Positions 34,938-46,048 of a stretch of 64,000 bases of DNA are shown in pieces. The position numbers and the translations under genes were made by a program. The stretch is from Xanthostigma xanthostigma (lineage: Eukaryota; Arthropoda; Insecta; Raphidioptera; Raphidiidae), in assembly GCA_963575645.1 (NCBI GenBank), contig OY754464.1, forward strand, positions 9,362,001 through 9,426,000, written 5' to 3'. The notes under the pieces are model-generated. The model saw only the letters and a program-made list of their open reading frames with translations. It was not told the DNA's origin and did not search any database. Numbering within the stretch: the stretch's first letter is position 1; each line of letters starts with the position of its first letter.

Positions 34938-35472
34938 CAGTGATTCCCAAAGTGGTCTATTCGACCCCCAGGAGTCTATGACAACTTGCAAGGGTCCATG
35001 TCAGCGGGAAAAAAATTGGGGGTCTATGAAATGAAAATGGGGGTCAGCGATAGTGAATCTCCTAACAAAAAAAATAAACAAACTGGACATCGTTAACCGA
35101 AGAGATTTAAGATTAAATCTAACTAAATTGATGCCAAATGTTGAAAATTTATTATTAAAGCATCAGGTTCATCCCTCACACTAAAAGCATTTATTTTTTG
35201 CTTAGTTATTTTATGTAACAGAAAGTAAATTTTAATTTGATTCGTATAATTTGAATCTAATTAATAAATGTATAAAACTAAACATTTCACACTACATTTC
35301 ACTACCGTTAAAAATTTTAATGGTTCAAAGTGAGTTACACTATACCGGTTGTCAAAAATACATTTGAAATTAATGAATTTGCAAAACATTAATATCATAT
35401 AAGCAAGGGGTCTACCCAAAACCGAAAAACATGGCAAGTGGTCTAAGAGACAAAAAAGTTTGGGAACCTCTG
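34938..35472. mobile_element. hAT-like non-autonomous element
   Basis: Perfect duplication ATTTAAAT (34930-34937, 35473-35480) and TIRs CAGTGATTCCCAAA / CAGAGGTTCCCAAA, close to a common hAT terminus. Only 4 bp separate its duplication from that of the preceding hAT element. Confidence 0.9.
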
Positions 35473-35480
35473 ATTTAAAT

Positions 35481-36082
35481 GATCGCCAGGACGCAAGAAG
35501 ACAATACCAACGCTGTTTATTTGCTTATTGCGTGGCGTCGTTGAGGCAATTAATGTATAGAGTATCTAATAGGTTATCAGTCGCCTATTAGAATGACTGT
35601 ATATTGTGAGGTATCAGATAGATATTGTAGGCATAATGTACATATATTTGCGGGTAACGAAGCGAAATAACGAGTCACTCTATTAGGGTGAAACGGGACA
35701 CGGACTGTGAAAGATTACACCGCGCCTCGTTACAAAATACCCCTGCGCGGCGTAACGCTAATTTACCGACTGGTTAACTACGTACATAATATGTAACTTA
35801 TTATACATAATGTATGTAACGTACATGACATATTGTATATAAACTGTTTTAAAAGGTGTTCGAATTTGAAATACGTCGCTGTACTAAATCCGATGACAAA
35901 ATTGGAACTTTATCAAACTGTTAAACTATGGCCACACACATGCCAAAGCGGGCCCAATAGGTCATTGTCTCCCCCTACTGTAATGAAGCAATCTGACTAC
36001 AACTGACCCAATGTTCCGTGGCGAATATTAGCTAACGATTCTTTCAGCATTATAGCAAAGTTAATCTTTTCTATTCTACTTT
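35481..36082. other. Unassigned DNA
   Basis: No gene or repeat end recognised. Confidence 0.4.
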
Positions 36083-36315
36083 TACCATTCCAACCCACAA
36101 ATGGGGAATGGTACTAGTTTAGGTCAAAAATTACTTTTAAAAAATTTTACAAAATTTTGAGGTCCCCCGAATCCGAAAACATATTTTTGGAAAAACTCTG
36201 TGCGTCTGTTAGTCTGTTTGTCGGTGAACACGATACAGGTCAAACGGATGAGCGGATTGAAACCAAATTTTGGGAGGATGTTTGGTATGCAAATATGAAA
36301 AGCCCTATTGTTTTT
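36083..36315 (+). repeat. Dispersed repeat family B, partial
   Basis: Starts with the terminal hairpin TACCATTCC (36083-36091) / GGAATGGTA (36105-36113), then ACTCTGTGCGTCTGTTAGTC and ATACAGGTCAAACGGATGAG words shared with 40561-40990 and 44943-45345. Homology fades after AATATGAAAAGCCCTATTG. Confidence 0.75.
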
Positions 36316-36972
36316 GGGGAATAACCTTTGCATACATACATAGTTGACAATACAATATTCCAATACCATCGACCTGATTTTTTTTATGCTGTAATTTGGT
36401 GTTTTCGTTTAAAACAGTTAATAATAACACGTCATAACCTATTAAACTACTTTCAGTATTTAGTGTCATTCTTGACTAGTCTTCTTGATAATGATGCTCT
36501 ATTCGTACATCTAAAAATAAACAAGTGCATTACGGTAAGTAACCATTGGCTGATTGTGATGGAGATAATATGACTAACTACTATTTTTAAAAATGACTTT
36601 CTAATTTATTTCGAATATATTTATATTTGATGCATAGATAACATCATTCTATAAATGTTTCCATATTTTCAGTGATTTATTTGACATATTTATAATTTCA
36701 AAAATTATAGTTATGGACTTTCGAATAAAAAAAATTAACAGCGCTACTATTTTTCACACTCCAAAATTATGCTGTTATTTTCAAATAACTGTAACAGTTA
36801 GGCTAATCACGATATAATAGCACCGTTATTCTCAACGCGCCTTTATCGAACAGTCATGCCAACGGTGTAACATGAAAAAAGCGCTCATGAAATCGGGCGA
36901 TTTTGTGACAATTCATACTATCCGATATTTCGATCGGCCCATTCATGCGTGCCCAGCCTAACGGCCTGCTAG
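36316..36972. other. Unassigned DNA
   Basis: A frame at 36328-36573 has no motif. Nothing else recognised. Confidence 0.4.
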
Positions 36973-37787
36973 TACAGGTAATAGAGAATTTTTTTCTGCA
37001 TTATCCTACAACTTTTTTTCGTTTTCTTAAATAGGTTCAGTATCACGTACTGATAGAACATTAACAAATGGTTCATATGTTCGAAAAAAAATGTCTGAAA
37101 ATCAATATTTTCACTATTTTTTAATTAATTATATTGATTTTTGTCTTCTAAAACGTTTTTGTCTTACATGAAAAAAGATGGAAGAAGTACAAAAACGTTT
37201 TAGAAGACAAAAATCAATATAATTAATTAAAAAATAGTGAAAATATTGGTTTTCAGACATTTTTTTTTCGAACATATGAACCATTTGTTAATGTTCTATC
37301 AGTGCATATGACCGCTTAGGCACAGGATTTTTGACATTAGCGCGTTATAACTTCAAAAATATTAATTTTAGAAAAAAAAAGTTAAATATAAAACCGGTAG
37401 AAAATTTGTAGATTTAAAACTTAATCATTAGCATTTTATTGTTTAAACAATTATTAGAAGAGATATTGAGTCCAAAAGTCAATAAACAAATCGTAATAGT
37501 CAAATAAGTCGTAAACGGTAAGTGATACAAAAAAAAATATTGAACAAAAAAGATAGTAAATTTATTTATCTACAATAAAGTTTATTACCTTTTTTGGCCT
37601 CAAGTGCACGGTTACGGAGATATGGGCTGAAACGGTTTTTGTCAAAATGGCGGCACTTCCACCCGCCTAATTTGTAAGGATTTTGTGCATTTAGGGTCAA
37701 TACGTGATACTGAACCTATTTAAGAAAACGAGAAAAAGTTGTAGGATAGTTCAATGTGGAATGAAAATAACGACTCTATTACCTGTA
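36973..37787. mobile_element. TIR element containing a 110-bp-arm palindrome
   Basis: Inverted ends TACAGGTAATAGAG extend ~95 bp, through TAGGTTCAGTATCACGTA. Immediately inside the left arm sits a palindrome, 37051-37160 and 37191-37301, with a 30-bp loop and almost no mismatches. The right half (37320-37690) is unique. No coding frame. Confidence 0.8.
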
Positions 37788-38040
37788 GTATGCGCCGGAT
37801 TGAGTTTTTTGGTGCCCTAGGTTTTTATAGTGAACGGTGCCCTAGTTTCTCACTTTTTGTGGACACCGTTTCTTCTCAGACGTCGTTTAGTTGATTGTAG
37901 TAGGTACACAGTCTTATCGATACATAACATGGTGGCGGTGCTGGGTATTATCCCACCATTTAGTGTGTGTTGTCTAAACTCTAAACTAATAATTCAACTA
38001 AAAAGATCTTTTCGAGAATCCGTAAGTTTTGCTTTCGGTC

Positions 38041-38553
38041 ACAAAGGACCCCGCACAAACCTTATGGGATTTGGTTCTCGGTTAAATTGATCGAAAATGG
38101 TTTTATTTTATAGTTTAAAGGTCACTAAGAAAAAGTGTCCATGGGGACATAGCCTAAAAACCAATAGATTTTTATCTACAGATATGTTTAGCAAGATTTT
38201 AGATATAGGGATGTTCATTGCATTCACAAACATGTTTCATGTCCGACTTTTGTGCTTTTTTTTAAAAATAGAAAAATATTTGAAAGTTAGGTAATGCTGG
38301 AAGGTGTCACCTGTATAAAATAATAATGTCATATTCGGATTCAGCGCACTCGAAAACATATTTCTGGAGCTTAGAATTTTTTAAGATTGTGAACTCAATG
38401 GGTATCCCTATATCTAAAATCTCGCTAAACATAAATATGTAGCTAAAAATCTATTGGTGTTTTTCTTAGTGACCTTTAAACTATAAAATAAAACAATTTT
38501 CGAACAATTTAACCGTGAACCAAATCCCATAAGATTTGTGCGGGGTCCTTTGT
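38041..38553. mobile_element. Element with ~95-bp TIRs
   Basis: Inverted ends ACAAAGGACCCCGCACAAA match over about 95 bp (through AGGTCACTAAGAAAAA). Internal TATCTAAAATC / GATTTTAGATATAGGGAT words are also inverted. No transposase. Target duplication not evident. Confidence 0.8.
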
Positions 38554-39446
38554 AGAGGACTAAATGTTTTTTAATTGCTTTAGTATTTCGAAAAACAACA
38601 TTTTTCTAAAAATTATACTTCGTTGATTTTGATGTTAATAACGCGATACAGAGTTAAAAAATTTCGACATGTTTTATATAATGTCACATTCGTAGATAAT
38701 ATCATAACTTTGAAACAAATAATCATTATAATATTTACACAAGGTGTTTCAAAAAGAAGTGAGTCGCTGGTATACAAGAGATTTGTAAACATTCGGATTC
38801 GAATAAGCATATATGTAGTAACATAAAAAAATGACAGCTGACCAAAGAGGGTTTTTGCGTTACCCCCCGACACACCACTTTCGTGATATTTCACTGAGTC
38901 ACTCTAGGTAGGGTTTCCGTTGAAAATTACATTTCTGTACTACCCCCTATAAAACAACTGTTTACAGACATGTAAAGTGATTCATTACACACTAGTGCTG
39001 TAATGAAAAACAATTAGTCGCGCTACACCTACTATTCCATAGTAAGTCAATGTTTTTCTATCTGTTGTGCTTGAACCTAATCTACTATTATAGAAATGAA
39101 TTTTGCTCAAAAAAGAACTGGCAATAATTTTGAAAATATACTGAAAATGAAGCAAAAAGCAAATGTTTTATAGGGAATACGCTCAAGAAATATAATATGT
39201 ATCTCGGACGCAATGATATAATCACTCGTGTGATAGTGTAAAATCGCTGGCTCTCGTTTTTAACATAATGTCTGATAGTCGTGTCTTATTCCAGGTAGTC
39301 TCTAATGCGGGTGGAACGGGTATGCTTTACATTATTTAATTGCTTACCGCTCCATTAAGCCAACCGTACTATAAAGCTGAGTCACTCTCTACTATTCCGG
39401 AACCGTAGCATATAGTATTCAAAATTTAACAAACAAAAATTTGTGG
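38554..39446. other. Unassigned DNA
   Basis: Overlapping opposite-strand frames at 38613-38894 have no motifs. No repeat end recognised. Confidence 0.4.
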
Positions 39447-39454
39447 CCTCAAAT

Positions 39455-40007
39455 CAGCGTTGCCACGCGTTCCGATTTTGGCGGGACGTCCCGATTTTTA
39501 AATAAAAATTAAATGTCCCGCACGGGACAGGCTCAGTCCCGCTTTTCGGGGATAACTTTAAAAGAAGTTTAATCTTCACAGAAATATCATGAATAAGTAA
39601 TTCTTATAAACAATTATTCTCTTATTGTAAGTTGCAATTTGTAACACTCACTCCACAGACTATTGTTTGAAACGCCATATTTTTCTAATGAATAAAACTT
39701 TTTTGATTTTGATTTGTTTTTTTTTTTTTTTTTTATTCTGAAGACGAATAAGACTCAACTATTTAACGATAGGGTAAATCTGATTTAAAATATTATATTT
39801 TTATTAAAATACATTTTCTATGGCTATTTTTGCTATCTATTGTCACGTAAACGTAATTTTAATTCAAATAAAAAGATAAATCGGTATTTGAAAACTTCTG
39901 ATTATATACGTTTTTTTACTATGTCCCGCTTTCGACGAAAGAATCCCGCTGTTTTCACTCAAAGAGTTCCAAAATCCCGACTTGGCAAAAAAAAACTGGC
40001 AACGCTG
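39455..40007. mobile_element. hAT-like non-autonomous element
   Basis: TIRs CAGCGTTGCCACG / CAGCGTTGCCAGT; flanking CCTCAAAT / CCTCATAT matches at 7 of 8. Subterminal CCCGATTTT/CCCGCTTT words at both ends. A poly-T run lies at 39716-39734. The frame 39840-40112 crosses the right end and is not a gene. Confidence 0.8.
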
Positions 40008-40015
40008 CCTCATAT

Positions 40016-40560
40016 ACTTATTATGTTTCGTGATCATTGGAAAAAGACTCTGGGTTTATTTCATTTGAGTAAATACTTTTATTATTCCTTGCCCTTTTTT
40101 AACACCCTGTAAAGCATAGATGTATTTTGTCACGGTCTTATTATCTTGCATTTCACACGAAAAAATAGACAAAACATATTATGTAAAAATTCATTCAAAC
40201 AGCTAAATAATTATACATGTTTGCTACTGTAGTTTTGACGCCTTCAGTGTGTAGCACCTACTTAATCTGTTTTAATTTGTTCTGTGTAAGTTTTGTTTTC
40301 ACCATAATCATCATTATTATCATTTCGACCATTCATTAAAACTCGCTAAAGTGTAAATTTCGTTTTATTTTTTACTAATGACTGTCGGAGACAGACCATA
40401 TCAGCTGTACAGGGTCTGTCATAAAATATAAACCAGATTCATCCACTTGTTTCGTTTTTTTCGGATAAGAGAAAGTAGGTCAAAAAAATTATATTTATCA
40501 ATATTTGAGGTTAAGGTTAAGAAAAACGAAAATAGATTAAATACATAAAACAAACTGTAT
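40016..40560. other. Unassigned DNA
   Basis: No gene or repeat end recognised. Confidence 0.4.
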
Positions 40561-40990
40561 TACCATTCCAACCCACAAGTAGAGAATGGTACTAGCTTAG
40601 GTCAAAAATAACTTTTCAAATTTTTACAATATTTTTCGTTTTGAAGTCCCCCGAATCTAAAAAACATATTTTTGGAACAACTCTATGCGTCTGTTTGTCT
40701 GTGAGTACAATACAGGTCAAACGGATGAGCGAATTGAAACCAAATTTTGGAAGTATGTTTGATATGCAAATATGAAGAGCGGTATTGTTTTTTGGGAAAA
40801 TCGGCGCATGCGCAGTAATGATATATGCTATAACAGTGCTTTTTTAGACAATAATGGTATACTTTTCATAACGGCTTATTATTCTATTTATTTTTTCAAG
40901 GAAGTTTCGTTAAAAAACTTTACACTTAGTTTCGGAAATATTTTGAAAATAAAAAAAAATCAGCTGTTCGTTTGTTTTGTATATCTTCTC
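40561..40990 (+). repeat. Dispersed repeat family B, long copy
   Basis: Terminal hairpin TACCATTCC / GAATGGTA, then ~400 bp matching the inverse of 44943-45345 (GGTATACTTTTCATAACGGC, TTATTTTTTCAAG). Superfamily unknown. Open frames inside are not conserved between copies. Confidence 0.8.
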
Positions 40991-41127
40991 TCGCAGTCAA
41001 CAAAGGTTCTATGAATATCATTATTAAAATTTATAATCATTTGCCTCTAAATATTAAAAATTTAAACTTACTAAAATTTAAAAGTGAGATCAATGCTATG
41101 TTGTTACGTCATAATTTTTATAATATT

Positions 41128-41734
41128 GTTGCGTGCCCCTTGATGGGACGACTCTGGAATTTGTAGAAACTACTAGAAACAACAACAATGGAAAACAGGT
41201 AAAAAACATCCGACCTGCAGCAATCGCTTGGAGAGAAGCCAATACATGTAAAGGAAGGGATCTCGATGCGTGGAGAACATTCTAGAGCATGGATCGAAAC
41301 TATAAAAGGCAAGCAGAGTGGGCAAGTCGGTCAGTCAGTTATTGGAGCTGTTCATGAGTTGTGGTGATACAGTGCTCTGGCATTACGACATAAATTTTAC
41401 TGTGGAAATAAATTAACTTTAGTGAATGCAATTTATATAAATCTGTTTAACATAAATAACTTTTTGTAAATACAAGTGTGAATCAGTTACTGTACTAGAT
41501 AAACTTTGTGTTGTGTTCCTGTGATGCAAATATTTTGTGTACATAATTTAGTGACTCTATATTCTCTGTCACTTAGTCTTTTATTTTATAATTTAGAACT
41601 ATTAGTTTTATTTATGTTAACGTTATAATTTCTGTTAAGTTAAAGAAGTACGCTTTCGTTTGTGTGTTTTACTGTTTTGTTAAACATTTATTATTGCAAA
41701 TAAATAATTTCCGCCACGGACTACAACAGTTTTG
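41128..41734 (+). mobile_element. Solo-LTR-like insertion
   Basis: Flanked by the direct repeat TTATAATATT (41118-41127, 41735-41744); LTR target duplications are usually 4-6 bp, so part may be host sequence. Starts (T)GTTGCGTGCCCC and contains a TATAAAAGG box (41301-41309), an initiator-like GTCAGTCAGTT ~30 bp on, and AATAAA near 41700 followed by CAACA near its end. This is the order of a Gypsy-like LTR: promoter, R, polyA. No internal retroelement region, hence solo. The superfamily is inference. Confidence 0.6.
41301..41340 (+). promoter_or_regulatory. LTR-type core promoter
   Basis: TATAAAAGG at 41301 with an insect-initiator-like TCAGTC about 30 bp downstream is consistent with RNA polymerase II core promoter spacing. 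Belongs to the LTR-like insertion. Confidence 0.5.
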
Positions 41735-42459
41735 TTATAATATTAACAAATTTTTCTCTACTTGAATCTAATATCTTTGTAATTGACGTTTTCCACACTA
41801 CACATGTAGTACATTACGGAAATAAAGAAATTATTATTATTGAATACTAGCCATTACCCGCGCCACCTCACGCGATATCAGACATTTTATTCCCTTTATT
41901 ATACTATATTAAAATATGTCAATATTTTTGAAGTTGGAATGATCAGTAGATACATGAATTATTCATTCTATGTTCTTTGCAAATAATTTCTGCCGGAGCC
42001 TGTGTATGAGATGAATTAAAAATATTGTCTACAAAAAAATTAGGCAACAACATATACGTTCACACCGATGTACCGTTTTGTAATATTACAAACATACATA
42101 ATGTAACATTTAGCTATGCTACGAGTCTATGCCGAGATATTTATCTGAGATAGTCGCAAGAACGAGATAAAGGAGAAAGACAAAAACATATTACAGTAAC
42201 AATATTGTGACAAGTGTTTCCGTTTGTCGCATCGTTATGCTCATGCCCGTGTATAGTAAAACAGTAGAATAGCAACCTGTCATGGCGATTGCGCTTTTGA
42301 TGGTAACGAGCCGTGACAAAACAAGTGACAACTACTTACATATGTTTGTAACGTGTACCTTGCACTCCCAGTTGACGCTTTCTTTGTAACACAACATGAG
42401 AAATCTGAATTGAAATTGTTTTGTTTTTATTTAAATGTATACTTATACCATATATTTAA

Positions 42460-43087
42460 TAGAGCTGTAAAAGTAACGAGAAATTGTGTACCCGTATGTT
42501 AAGAGTATTCGTCCCTGCAAATACCCCCTGAAGATTTTTTGAAAAAAAATTCCTGAAAAAACTTACAACCTTTTGAAAAAAAATAATAAGTTACGTAATA
42601 TTTCACACGTAGGCGAAACTGTTTTTCAAAAAATTCGCCTCAAGGATCTGTAGTCTGATTCTTTGTCTTTCATTTGGCGTTTACCAGAACCCTCTAGCTT
42701 TAAAAATAGCGTCGGGAGAGCGCGAACCGTTTTTAGGCGAGGGGAAAAGATTTGAGATGAAGTGTGCAGGGGGTATTTGCAGGGACGAATACTCTTAAAG
42801 AACCAGTACCCGTTACTTTCGTATCGTTACGTTACTCGTTACTTTTCATACGACATACAATCGTGTACTAACAGTATCAAGCATGAATCATCGCATCGAG
42901 GCGCGTCGCATACGTGATACGGTATGACTTCGTTCGTATAACGTGTAACCACATCAAACGAGTCGAATTGATATGAATACGAAAGATGCGAGTAACGAAA
43001 TGAATTTGTAAGTAACGATTCGTTACTTCGAGTCAGACGATGTACACGTTACTCAGTAACGAATACATACGGTTTGTTACAGCTCTA
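42460..43087. mobile_element. hAT-like MITE containing a nested element
   Basis: Perfect duplication ATATTTAA (42452-42459, 43088-43095) and TIRs TAGAGCTGTAAAAGTA / TAGAGCTGTAACAAAC. Removing the TTAA-flanked insert leaves ~330 bp, collinear with the inverse of 34584-34917. Confidence 0.9.
42503..42794. mobile_element. TTAA-flanked MITE nested in hAT element
   Basis: TTAA (42499-42502, 42795-42798) and perfect 28-bp TIRs starting GAGTATTCGTCCCTGCAAAT. TTAA insertion is typical of piggyBac, and of a few other superfamilies. The related hAT copy at 34584-34917 has a single TTAA (34866-34869) at the corresponding place, i.e. an empty site. No coding frame. Confidence 0.85.
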
Positions 43088-43113
43088 ATATTTAATAATT
43101 TACTATATGAATC

Positions 43114-43471
43114 ACTAGCGGTCCCGCCCGGTTTCGCCCGGGTGCAAAAGAACGAATGGGGAAGGGAGGGATATGAGTACGCATATTCATCTTAGTTTAC
43201 CGAGATGAATGTTGTGTCCAAATTTCATGATGATCGGAGTTACCGTTCCAAAGTTTTTGTCAGACGGACAAATTTTGAGTTATGTTTTGAACATTTTTTT
43301 ATTGATGCTCCGCTCCATTTGATCATAGCGTGATATTATATAGCCTATAGCATTCCTCGATAAATGGGCTATTCAACAAAAAAAAATTCAATTTGAACTA
43401 GTAGTTCCTGAGATTAGCGCGTTCAACCAAATAAACAAACAAACTATTCAGCTTTATAAGTTAGTATAGAT
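43114..43471 (-). repeat. Dispersed repeat A2, complete-looking copy
   Basis: Runs from ACTAGCGGTCCCGCCCGG to TTATAAGTTAGTATAGAT. The same family, opposite orientation, is at 56684-57260, where the middle is interrupted. Resembles widespread short insect repeats of uncertain class. Confidence 0.75.
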
Positions 43472-43543
43472 TGTCTATCTACTCAATGTGCGGTGAGTGA
43501 AGGCAACAAAGCGTATCGAAATAGTATAATATAACATCATAAG

Positions 43544-43880
43544 GGTCGAAAGTTGAATTTCCGGCCCTGCGCGTCATGATGCCCTCGGCTTCGCCTCGGG
43601 CTCATGACGCGCTGGACCGAGATTTCAACTTTTAAGGCCCGTGTGGTGTATACGATTTTTCTTCATATCCGCTCGAAAGTGCGTACTTTCGTTAGCAGGG
43701 ACGAAAGATTTACATTTACTCCTAGTGAGAACGGCGGGAGGAAAAAATTTCTCATGCATATTTATACTCGTAACTAGGGTTACCGCTGTGATTTAATATA
43801 ATAAATAACAGGGAGTAAATGTCAAACTTTCGTCCCTGCTATAAGGGACGAAAGTACGTACTTTCGATCGAGGTATGAAG
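43544..43880. mobile_element. Hairpin element, copy 1, with nested MITE
   Basis: A long hairpin (43544-43641) closes on GCCCTCGGCTTCGCCTCGGGC. It is followed by TTTTTCTTCAT...CGTACTTTCGT and, after the nested TA MITE (43695-43839), the inverted CGTACTTTCGATCGAGGTATGAAG. The same design is at 49104-49545. Confidence 0.7.
43695..43839. mobile_element. TA-flanked MITE (145 bp)
   Basis: TA on both sides (43693-43694, 43840-43841) and TIRs GCAGGGACGAAAG..T..ACATTTACTC over about 28 bp with two mismatches. Non-coding. Confidence 0.8.
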
Positions 43881-43891
43881 AAAATATATAT

Positions 43892-44294
43892 ACGAGGATT
43901 TTTTGTAATTTTTTATTCTGATCACGAATTTGTATTACCTGCTATATCAGTAGTGTTCGATGATTTTCAAACCGTGCTAGATCGAAACCGCGTTGTAGGA
44001 GTACCGCATTATACGAGGATTTTTTGTAATTTCATTCTGATCACGAATTTGTATTACCTACTATATCAGTAGTGTTCGATGATTTTCAAACCGTGTTAGA
44101 TCGAAACCGCGTTGTAGGAGTACCGCGTTATACGAGGATTTTTTGTAATTTCATTCTGATCACGAGTTTGTGTTACCTACTATATCAGTAGTGTTCGATG
44201 ATTTTCAAACCGTGTTAGATCGAAACCGCGTTGTAGGAGTACCGTGTTATACGAGGATTTCTTGTTGCATTCTGATCGCGAGTTTATATTACTG
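43892..44294 (+). repeat. Tandem array, 119-121-bp units
   Basis: ACGAGGATTT starts units at 43892, 44013, 44132 and 44251 (the last partial). Units share CTGATCACGA(A/G)TTTGT and GAAACCGCGTTGTAGGAGTA, with few differences. The frame 43875-44072 reads the array. Confidence 0.95.
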
Positions 44295-44820
44295 AAATAT
44301 AAATTTGTCTTAAGTATGTGTTGGTGAATACAAGTATCCCGTTTTAATTGAGGCGCAAAGAAACTGTTGCCTCACAAGCCACTTATTATTATTTTTTTTT
44401 GATAAAATATCTGCTACGGTACTGGTTAAATGAATCCGTATGTGTTTCTTACTTATGTGTGGTTATAAGTTGTTAACCTTTTAAAAAGAACACGAATTAA
44501 TATCAGTCAGCGGTGAACACATTAAGCTCATGCAATTAAGCAACACAACACGTCAGATATGATGTACACATTATAATATGTTTAGTACCTGTGCATGAAT
44601 ACATTCAACTGTTTTATGTAATATAATAACGACCGGTGCCAGGGGAGGATCAGGGGATAACTGCATCGGACACCGCGAGCTGAAAAGCTTATTCGCAACT
44701 TTATTAAAATGCCCATTTCTTTTGAAATTTTTAACCGACTTCAAAAATTCCAGCCAATTGGGCGACGGGACCATTCCAACTTAAAAAATGTTGACATTTG
44801 ATTATAATAATGAAAAAATA
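44295..44820. other. Unassigned DNA
   Basis: A 67-codon minus frame (44571-44774) in slightly GC-richer DNA has no recognised motif. Confidence 0.4.
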
Positions 44821-44942
44821 CAATATCTTATATAGCGTGAGGTGACGCGGGTAATGGCTAGTATTCAATATGATATTAACTATTCGTTGCCATGGTTACA
44901 TCGTAGTATGTTCCACATCATGTAAAAATTAATCAAACTAGT

Positions 44943-45345
44943 TTATTTCTGACAGATCCATAAAACACAAGAGCGGCTTAATTTTTTTATTTTCAAAATA
45001 TTTCCAAAACTATAAAGTTTAGAAAAAAATTTTTTTAACAAAACTTTCTTGAAAAAATAAATAGAATAATAAGCCGTTATGAAAAGTATACCATTATTAT
45101 ATAAAAAACGTTTAGGGCTCTTCATATTTGCATACCAAACATCCTCCCGAAATTTGGTTTCAATCCGCTCATCCGTTTGACCTGTATCGTGTTCACAAAC
45201 AAACAGACTAACAGACGCACAGAGTTTTTCCAAAAATATGTTTTTGCATTCAGGGGACCTCAAAACGGAAAGATATTGTAAAATTTTTGAAAAGTGATTT
45301 TTGAACTAAACTAGTACCATTCCCCACTTGTGGGTTGGAATGGTA
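44943..45345 (-). repeat. Dispersed repeat family B, inverted copy
   Basis: Ends with the hairpin TACCATTCC (45315-45323) / GGAATGGTA (45337-45345). Matches 40561-40990 in reverse. The 106-codon minus frame here is a shadow. Confidence 0.8.
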
Positions 45346-45631
45346 AAAGGAGGAGGATCTATATTCGACGCGTATGCTGCACTAAAAAGGCAAAGGGCAG
45401 TAAGTGACATTTGTTGACAAAATGAGTTCATACTGAAGCTAACGACATAAGTAAGTGCTGCAGCAATAATTTTATTGTCTTTAAAAAATGTTTCCCCCAT
45501 GCATGTTTTGGTTTCCATAATCTAAAATTCTGGACGGTCAAGACATTTTTAGTAAATCTTGATTAACTCAAATTAATAAGTTGGTCACTTACTGCCTATT
45601 GCCTTTTTACGGCAGTATGTAAAACATCTAA

Positions 45632-46045
45632 AGTCCGCTACACACAAGGCTGGATTTACCGCTAGATTTCACTACTAGTTTTCTAGCGCTGGTTTTTTAA
45701 ATCGCTATTATGTGCTCGCTTCACACGAGACGTCTTTCCAAAGCTTACTCTGCAGGTAGATTCGGTGCGCGCGCAGTGATAGAACGGTAACAAAAGTGCA
45801 TGTTTATTGTCTCTGAACAGAACACACACTATGGCTGTGTTTGTGGGCGTTTGTTCAAGTCGCCCACGTGAGAAGATATTGATTCCTGATTGGTTCTTGC
45901 GTATACCTAGTAGCGGACCTAACAAGAAAAATAGCCCCTGTTCTAATTTTAAAACCTATCATGTGAGCTAGCAGGCGAGCCTTGTACCCAGCCTACCGGC
46001 CAGCAGAAGTTCAAGCAGTGTTTCTAGCCCCGTGTGCAGCGGCCT
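45632..46045 (+). mobile_element. PIF/Harbinger-like MITE, complete
   Basis: TAA duplication (45629-45631, 46046-46048) and TIRs AGTCCGCTACACACAAGGCT / AGGCCGCTGCACACGGGGCT. Internal region collinear with 24668-25086. Confidence 0.85.
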
Positions 46046-46048
46046 TAA

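Larger units (their letters stand above)
40993..41845 (+). mobile_element. LINE 3' end split by an LTR-like insertion
   Basis: 40993-41127 encodes IKIYNHLPLNIKNLNLLKFK and AMLLRHNFYNI, the C-terminal tail of a jockey-like LINE ORF2 (compare 61409-61657). The sequence resumes at 41735 and ends with AATAAAGAAATTATTATTATT, an A/T-rich LINE 3' tail. The middle 607 bp is the insert below. Confidence 0.7.
41839..44869. repeat. 3-kb interval bounded by ~45-bp inverted repeats
   Basis: ATTGAATACTAGCCATTACC at 41839 and its complement ending at 44869 match over ~45 bp, through ACCTCACGC. The interval contains a hAT element with a nested TTAA element, repeat A2, a hairpin element and a 119-bp tandem array. 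It may be one composite element or two opposed copies of a common repeat end. Confidence 0.5.
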
